This document shows, in pieces, positions 61,143-64,000 of a stretch of DNA of 64,000 nt. The notes beneath the pieces were generated by a model. It worked only from the letters and a program-made list of their open reading frames with translations. It had not been told where the DNA came from and did not search any database. How positions within the stretch are numbered: the stretch's first letter is position 1; each line of letters starts with the position of its first letter. The position numbers were made by a program, and so were the translations under genes. Where the stretch lies: contig NZ_JAWXVZ010000008.1 of assembly GCF_033843645.1 (NCBI RefSeq), positions 184,313 through 248,312 of the forward strand, written 5' to 3'. This stretch comes from Pseudovibrio zosterae (GTDB lineage: Bacteria; Pseudomonadota; Alphaproteobacteria; Rhizobiales; Stappiaceae).

Positions 61143-61466
61143 TTAAACGCTCTCCCTTACCTGCCGCTCCGCCTCAATCTGCATCTGCATCATGTTCCGG
61201 CGAATCTGGTGATGGGATTGGGCAACACCTGCCTTGGCAAAGTCTTCAGCAATGCGCTCAAAAACAACGTCATCAGCTTCTGGTTTCAGGTCCAGCGCCA
61301 CCAACTCGGAGGCATAGGCATCAGCCGCTGCAGGGTCCATACCGAGCTTTTCTCCAGCCCACAGGCCGATCATCTGGTTGCGACGCGCCCTCGCTTTGAA
61401 AGCCAGCTCAGACCCGATTGCGAACCCATGCTCAAAGCTTTTTTCGCGGTTGTCGAAGGTCGTCAT
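61143..61466 (-). CDS. ATPase inhibitor subunit zeta (DUF1476)
   Basis: The 107-residue protein is a DUF1476 member, identified in Paracoccus and other alphaproteobacteria as the zeta inhibitor of F1Fo-ATP synthase. The N-terminal MTTFDNREKSFEHGFA is the inhibitory segment and the remainder is a helical bundle (FKARARRNQMIGLWAGEKLG). It prevents ATP hydrolysis by the synthase. The start is ATG 61466 after GGGAGAAAAC; an upstream extension lacks a site. Confidence 0.9.
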   Translation of the reverse strand: MTTFDNREKSFEHGFAIGSELAFKARARRNQMIGLWAGEKLGMDPAAADAYASELVALDLKPEADDVVFERIAEDFAKAGVAQSHHQIRRNMMQMQIEAERQVRESV

Positions 61467-61810
61467 ACGTTTTCTCCCGCTGTGCCGCACTTCTCCCAAA
61501 GTGCGAAGAGCCGACTCTCAGCTCACCGATTTCCCTTTAATTCTAAGCGATTGGCACGCCCACGTCAAAATGGCAGTTCACCGTATCTTGTCAGAGACTG
61601 CCGGCATTTGGAGGCACTCACGCCTATTGGAAAATGGCCATTTGTGATTTGTCCAAAAGTCGGTTAACTTCCGCGCGCACGAGCGGGGTCCCGAGCCCGC
61701 TAAGAGCCATACCCCACCGAGCAGGCCATGAACATGGACGCCGGTGCGGCGGAGGCTGGCGGCAAAGGGCCTTGCAATTGACGTTTCTCGAACACTAGTG
61801 GTACGCGCTA
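61467..61810. other. Divergent intergenic region between zeta and purC
   Basis: No gene is supported. It holds the promoters of the zeta gene (minus) and of purC (plus). I found no purine riboswitch or clear PurR-type operator. A GC-rich stretch lies at 61670-61760. Confidence 0.45.
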
Positions 61811-62575
61811 ATGAACCGCCGCAGGCGAATTTACGAAGGCAAGGCCAAGATTCTTTACGAAGGGCCTGAGCCAGGTACACTGATCCAGCATTTCAAAGAC
61901 GATGCGACGGCCTTCAACAACCAGAAGCATGAGGTTATTGACGGCAAGGGCGTGCTGAACAATCGGATTTCCGAGTACATCTTCACCAACCTGAACAATC
62001 TCGGCATTCCGACCCACTTCCTGCGCCGCCTGAACATGCGCGAGCAGCTCATTCGCGAAGTGGAAGTGATTCCTATCGAGCTCGTTGTCCGCAACGTGGC
62101 TGCTGGCTCGTTGAGCAAGCGCCTTGGCGTTGAAGAAGGAACGCAGCTGCCGCGCTCCATCATCGAGTTCTACTACAAGAACGATGAGCTGGGTGACCCG
62201 CTGGTCTCTGAAGAGCACATCACGGCATTTGGCTGGGCAACGCCTCAAGAGCTAGATGACATGATGGCTCTGGGCATTCGCATCAACGACTTCCTGTCGG
62301 GCCTGTTCATGGGTGTTGGCATCCGCCTTGTTGACTTCAAGATCGAGCTTGGCCGCCTTATCGAAGGCGACATGATGCGCATTGTTCTGGCTGATGAAAT
62401 CTCTCCAGACAGCTGCCGTTTGTGGGACACCAAGACCAATGACAAGCTCGACAAGGATCGCTTCCGTCAGAATATGGGCGGCATGGTCGAAGCCTATCAG
62501 GAAGTCGCACGCCGTCTCGGCATCCTGATCGAGAACGACCGTCCACAGGGCGGTGGTCCTGTGCTGGTTAAGTAA
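61811..62575 (+). CDS. purC: SAICAR synthase (phosphoribosylaminoimidazole-succinocarboxamide synthase)
   Basis: PurC joins CAIR and aspartate with ATP to give SAICAR in de novo purine synthesis. The 254-residue protein has the ATP-loop YEGKAKILYEG (8-18), the VRNVAAGSLSKRLGVEEG segment and DEISPDSCRLWD near the middle. Length fits the short bacterial form. ATG 61811 lacks a clear Shine-Dalgarno. A terminator follows, so purC and purS are probably separate transcripts. Confidence 0.96.
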   Translation: MNRRRRIYEGKAKILYEGPEPGTLIQHFKDDATAFNNQKHEVIDGKGVLNNRISEYIFTNLNNLGIPTHFLRRLNMREQLIREVEVIPIELVVRNVAAGSLSKRLGVEEGTQLPRSIIEFYYKNDELGDPLVSEEHITAFGWATPQELDDMMALGIRINDFLSGLFMGVGIRLVDFKIELGRLIEGDMMRIVLADEISPDSCRLWDTKTNDKLDKDRFRQNMGGMVEAYQEVARRLGILIENDRPQGGGPVLVK

Positions 62576-62612
62576 TTCAGCCTCTATTGAGACTGACCAG
62601 CGAACGCGAAGA

Positions 62613-62650
62613 AAACGGGGCGACATATGTGATCGCCCCTTATTTTTTCC
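62613..62650 (+). terminator. Terminator after purC
   Basis: GGGGCGA/TCGCCCC forms a seven-bp stem (62617-62623 and 62633-62639), followed by TTATTTTTTCC. It starts about 40 bases after the stop codon. Confidence 0.8.
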
Positions 62651-62752
62651 TTTAATCGCACGCTTGTCCGGGGTAAGAGACCCTCGACAATTTGGCGCTG
62701 TTTTTCTGCGGCGCTCAGCGACACGACCCAATTCAGAGGACCAGACAAAACC

Positions 62753-62992
62753 ATGAAAGCACGCGTGACCGTTACCCTTAAGAACGGCGTTCTTGACCCT
62801 CAGGGCAAAGCAATCGAAGGCTCTCTGGGCTCTCTCGGTTTTGATGGTGTTGAAGGTGTCCGTCAGGGCAAGGTGTTTGACATCGTATTGACCGATCGCG
62901 ATGCAGAAGCTGCAAAGGCAGAAATCGAAGCCATGTGCGAAAAGCTTCTCGCCAACACTGTGATCGAGAACTACGCCATTGAGCTGCTCTAG
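62753..62992 (+). CDS. purS: Phosphoribosylformylglycinamidine synthase subunit PurS
   Basis: PurS is the small structural subunit of the PurSQL complex that turns FGAR into FGAM, using ammonia from the PurQ glutaminase. The 79-residue protein has the family features KARVTVTLKNGVLDPQGKAI and GVRQGKVFDI. It is followed 15 bases later by a very short membrane protein and then purQ, so the operon is purS-small ORF-purQ. Confidence 0.95.
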   Translation: MKARVTVTLKNGVLDPQGKAIEGSLGSLGFDGVEGVRQGKVFDIVLTDRDAEAAKAEIEAMCEKLLANTVIENYAIELL

Positions 62993-63007
62993 TCTGAGGC
63001 CGAGTGC

Positions 63008-63136
63008 ATGCAGGACACATCCAAAGCGCAACAAGATGATACCCGGAAGATCGTTCGCTTCCTGGCCATCAAGGCGGCTGTGTTCATCCTGCTACCCATG
63101 CTGCTCTCCCTCCTCGCAGTTTTTATCCTTCTGTAA
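63008..63136 (+). CDS. Small (42-residue) membrane protein between purS and purQ
   Basis: A 42-codon reading frame runs from ATG 63008 to TAA 63136. Its product has a polar start (MQDTSKAQQDDTRKIVRF) and one hydrophobic helix from about residue 19 to 42 with a central Pro. It begins 15 bases after purS and ends 26 bases before purQ, so it sits within the operon. I recall such small membrane proteins annotated near FGAM synthase genes in Hyphomicrobiales, but no function is known. It could anchor or regulate the enzyme at the membrane. GAGG lies about ten bases upstream of the ATG. Confidence 0.75.
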   Translation: MQDTSKAQQDDTRKIVRFLAIKAAVFILLPMLLSLLAVFILL

Positions 63137-63162
63137 CTCATAGAAAGCTGAGCTAAGGTCCT

Positions 63163-63837
63163 ATGAAGTCCGCAGTCATCATCTTCCCCGGCTCCAACCG
63201 GGACCGCGACATGATCAAGGCGCTGGAGAAAATCTCCGGACAGCCTGTCGCCACCGTCTGGCACACTGAAACCGCACTTCCGGATGTAGACCTCGTGGTC
63301 CTTCCCGGCGGGTTCTCCTACGGGGATTATTTGCGTTCAGGCGCTATTGCTGCCCGTTCGCCAATCATGCAAGCCATCAAGGACGCAGCGGATAAGGGCC
63401 GTCACGTTCTTGGCGTTTGCAATGGGTTCCAGATGCTCACCGAAGCGGGCCTCCTGCCGGGAGCCTTGATGCGCAACGCCTCCCTGCACTTCGTGTGCAA
63501 GGAAGTGATGCTCAAGACCGAAAACACCAATACCGCCTTCACCTCCAAGATGGAGAAAGGCGCAGTATGGCGCTGCCCGGTTGCCCACCACGACGGCAAC
63601 TATTTTGCGGACGCAGAAACCCTGGCCCAGATCGAAGGCAATGGTCAGGTTGCCTTCCGCTATGCAGACGGCACAAATCCAAACGGCTCCCTGAACGACA
63701 TCGCCGGCATCACCAATGCCAAGGGCAACGTTCTAGGCATGATGCCGCATCCGGAAAATCTGATCGAAGATCTGCACGGCGGCCTGCAGGGCCGCGCCAT
63801 GTTCGAAAGCGTTTTCGCGAACTTGGCAGCAGCCTGA
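63163..63837 (+). CDS. purQ: Phosphoribosylformylglycinamidine synthase glutaminase subunit PurQ
   Basis: The 224-residue class I glutamine amidotransferase releases ammonia for PurL. The catalytic Cys is in LGVCNGFQML and the His-Glu pair in MMPHPENL. It shows FPGSNRDRDMIKALE near the start and VVLPGGFSYGDYLRSGAI. purL is not seen in the remaining 160 bases. A hairpin follows, then what looks like the beginning of a transposase. Confidence 0.96.
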   Translation: MKSAVIIFPGSNRDRDMIKALEKISGQPVATVWHTETALPDVDLVVLPGGFSYGDYLRSGAIAARSPIMQAIKDAADKGRHVLGVCNGFQMLTEAGLLPGALMRNASLHFVCKEVMLKTENTNTAFTSKMEKGAVWRCPVAHHDGNYFADAETLAQIEGNGQVAFRYADGTNPNGSLNDIAGITNAKGNVLGMMPHPENLIEDLHGGLQGRAMFESVFANLAAA

Positions 63838-63857
63838 TCTATCTGAAAAAACTACAG

Positions 63858-63884
63858 AAAAGCCCGCTCAGTGAGCGGGCTTCA
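63858..63884 (+). terminator. Hairpin after purQ
   Basis: AAGCCCGCTCA/TGAGCGGGCTT is a perfect stem with a tiny loop, 22 bases after purQ. The T-run that follows is only TTC, so termination may be partial. Confidence 0.6.
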
Positions 63885-63903
63885 GACTGCTGACAAAGTG
63901 ATT

Positions 63904-63932
63904 GAAAGTCCTCGCTTTATGCGGGGACTTTT
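63904..63932. repeat. Second hairpin before the transposase-like start
   Basis: AAAGTCCTCGC and GCGGGGACTTT form an eleven-base stem (one G-T) with loop TTTAT, only 14 bases before the ATG at 63946. It may be part of the end of an insertion sequence or a protective structure that keeps readthrough transcripts from translating the transposase. Confidence 0.4.
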
Positions 63933-63945
63933 GATTCAATGGGGT

Positions 63946-64000
63946 ATGTTGAAGAAACCCTCCCCCCAGCAGACCGCTTTTGAGATGGTCAGTCTCGAGA
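63946..64000 (+). mobile_element. Start of an IS1182-like transposase gene (cut by window edge)
   Basis: The frame opens at ATG 63946 and the 18 visible codons read MLKKPSPQQTAFEMVSLE. The opening, with a KPSPQQ stretch followed by FEMVSLE, matches what I recall of IS1182-family transposases (typically followed by a LVP.DHLLR segment). Only a few residues are visible, so the family is uncertain. If correct, the left end of the element lies somewhere between 63838 and 63945, just after purQ. Confidence 0.5.

Noticed and set aside
61467..61810. A purine riboswitch before purC
   Set aside because: I could not find the conserved three-way-junction features; only ordinary promoter DNA.

Overview
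The window looks like a chromosomal stretch of a marine-type alphaproteobacterium, most likely a member of the Hyphomicrobiales such as the Stappiaceae (Pseudovibrio/Labrenzia-like). This is inferred from gene content: PAS_5 and double-PilZ proteins, a BTLCP cysteine proteinase, DUF3126 beside cysE, the zf-CHCC zinc protein, the F1-ATPase zeta inhibitor, DUF6867 in a liv operon, CoxD/CoxE-type proteins, and purS and purQ flanking a tiny membrane protein. Genes are densely packed on both strands. Many neighbours overlap by the 4-base ATGA/GTGA type, and several starts are TTG or GTG chosen by a clear Shine-Dalgarno. I saw no CRISPR array, prophage or integrase.

Region by region. 1-3.5 kb: the 5' part of a rhomboid protease, a PAS_5 protein, a tandem PilZ c-di-GMP receptor and an exported BTLCP proteinase. 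3.5-7.6 kb (minus): gamma-carbonic anhydrase-like protein, small membrane protein, DUF3126, CysE and two overlapping alpha/beta hydrolases. 7.8-10.7 kb (plus): zinc protein, FAD monooxygenase, CinA-N-type protein and xanthine phosphoribosyltransferase. 10.7-12.1 kb: secreted ricin-like protein and SfsA. 12.1-23.0 kb: an ion-transport and anaerobic block with two tandem TrkH proteins, a DUF3360 permease, a P2-type ATPase, a YjjW/YjjI glycyl-radical pair and tRNA-Leu(UAA). 23.4-27.5 kb: map, radC and a CHASE4-GGDEF-EAL protein. 27.5-35.5 kb: ppdK, a TPR protein overlapping ispE, polyprenyl diphosphate synthase, DUF2007 and trmN6. 35.5-41.1 kb: M48 peptidase with DUF898 protein, MoxR/VWA pair, and two small secreted proteins including an LprI-like one. 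41.2-46.9 kb: a branched-chain amino acid ABC transporter. 47.3-48.9 kb: flavin reductase and a NylC/DmpA-type autoprocessing hydrolase. 49.0-54.0 kb: a tetR-MFP-RND efflux operon with a palindromic operator over its promoter. 54.1-59.4 kb: a fused indolepyruvate oxidoreductase, a divergent Lrp regulator and a BASS transporter. 59.4-61.5 kb: rpe, an HpcH/HpaI aldolase and ATPase inhibitor zeta. 61.8-63.8 kb: purC, purS, a small membrane protein and purQ. The last 55 bases look like the start of an IS1182-type transposase.

Main themes are potassium and divalent-cation transport, c-di-GMP signalling, amino acid uptake (Liv) and amino/oxo-acid oxidation (indolepyruvate oxidoreductase with its Lrp regulator), envelope proteins and de novo purine synthesis. 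The most interesting parts are the 11-kb ion/anaerobic block between sfsA and map, the autoregulated RND operon, the LprI-like two-gene secreted cassette, the small protein inside the pur cluster, and the probable insertion sequence just after purQ. All functional calls come from reading motifs and recalling families. No database search was run.
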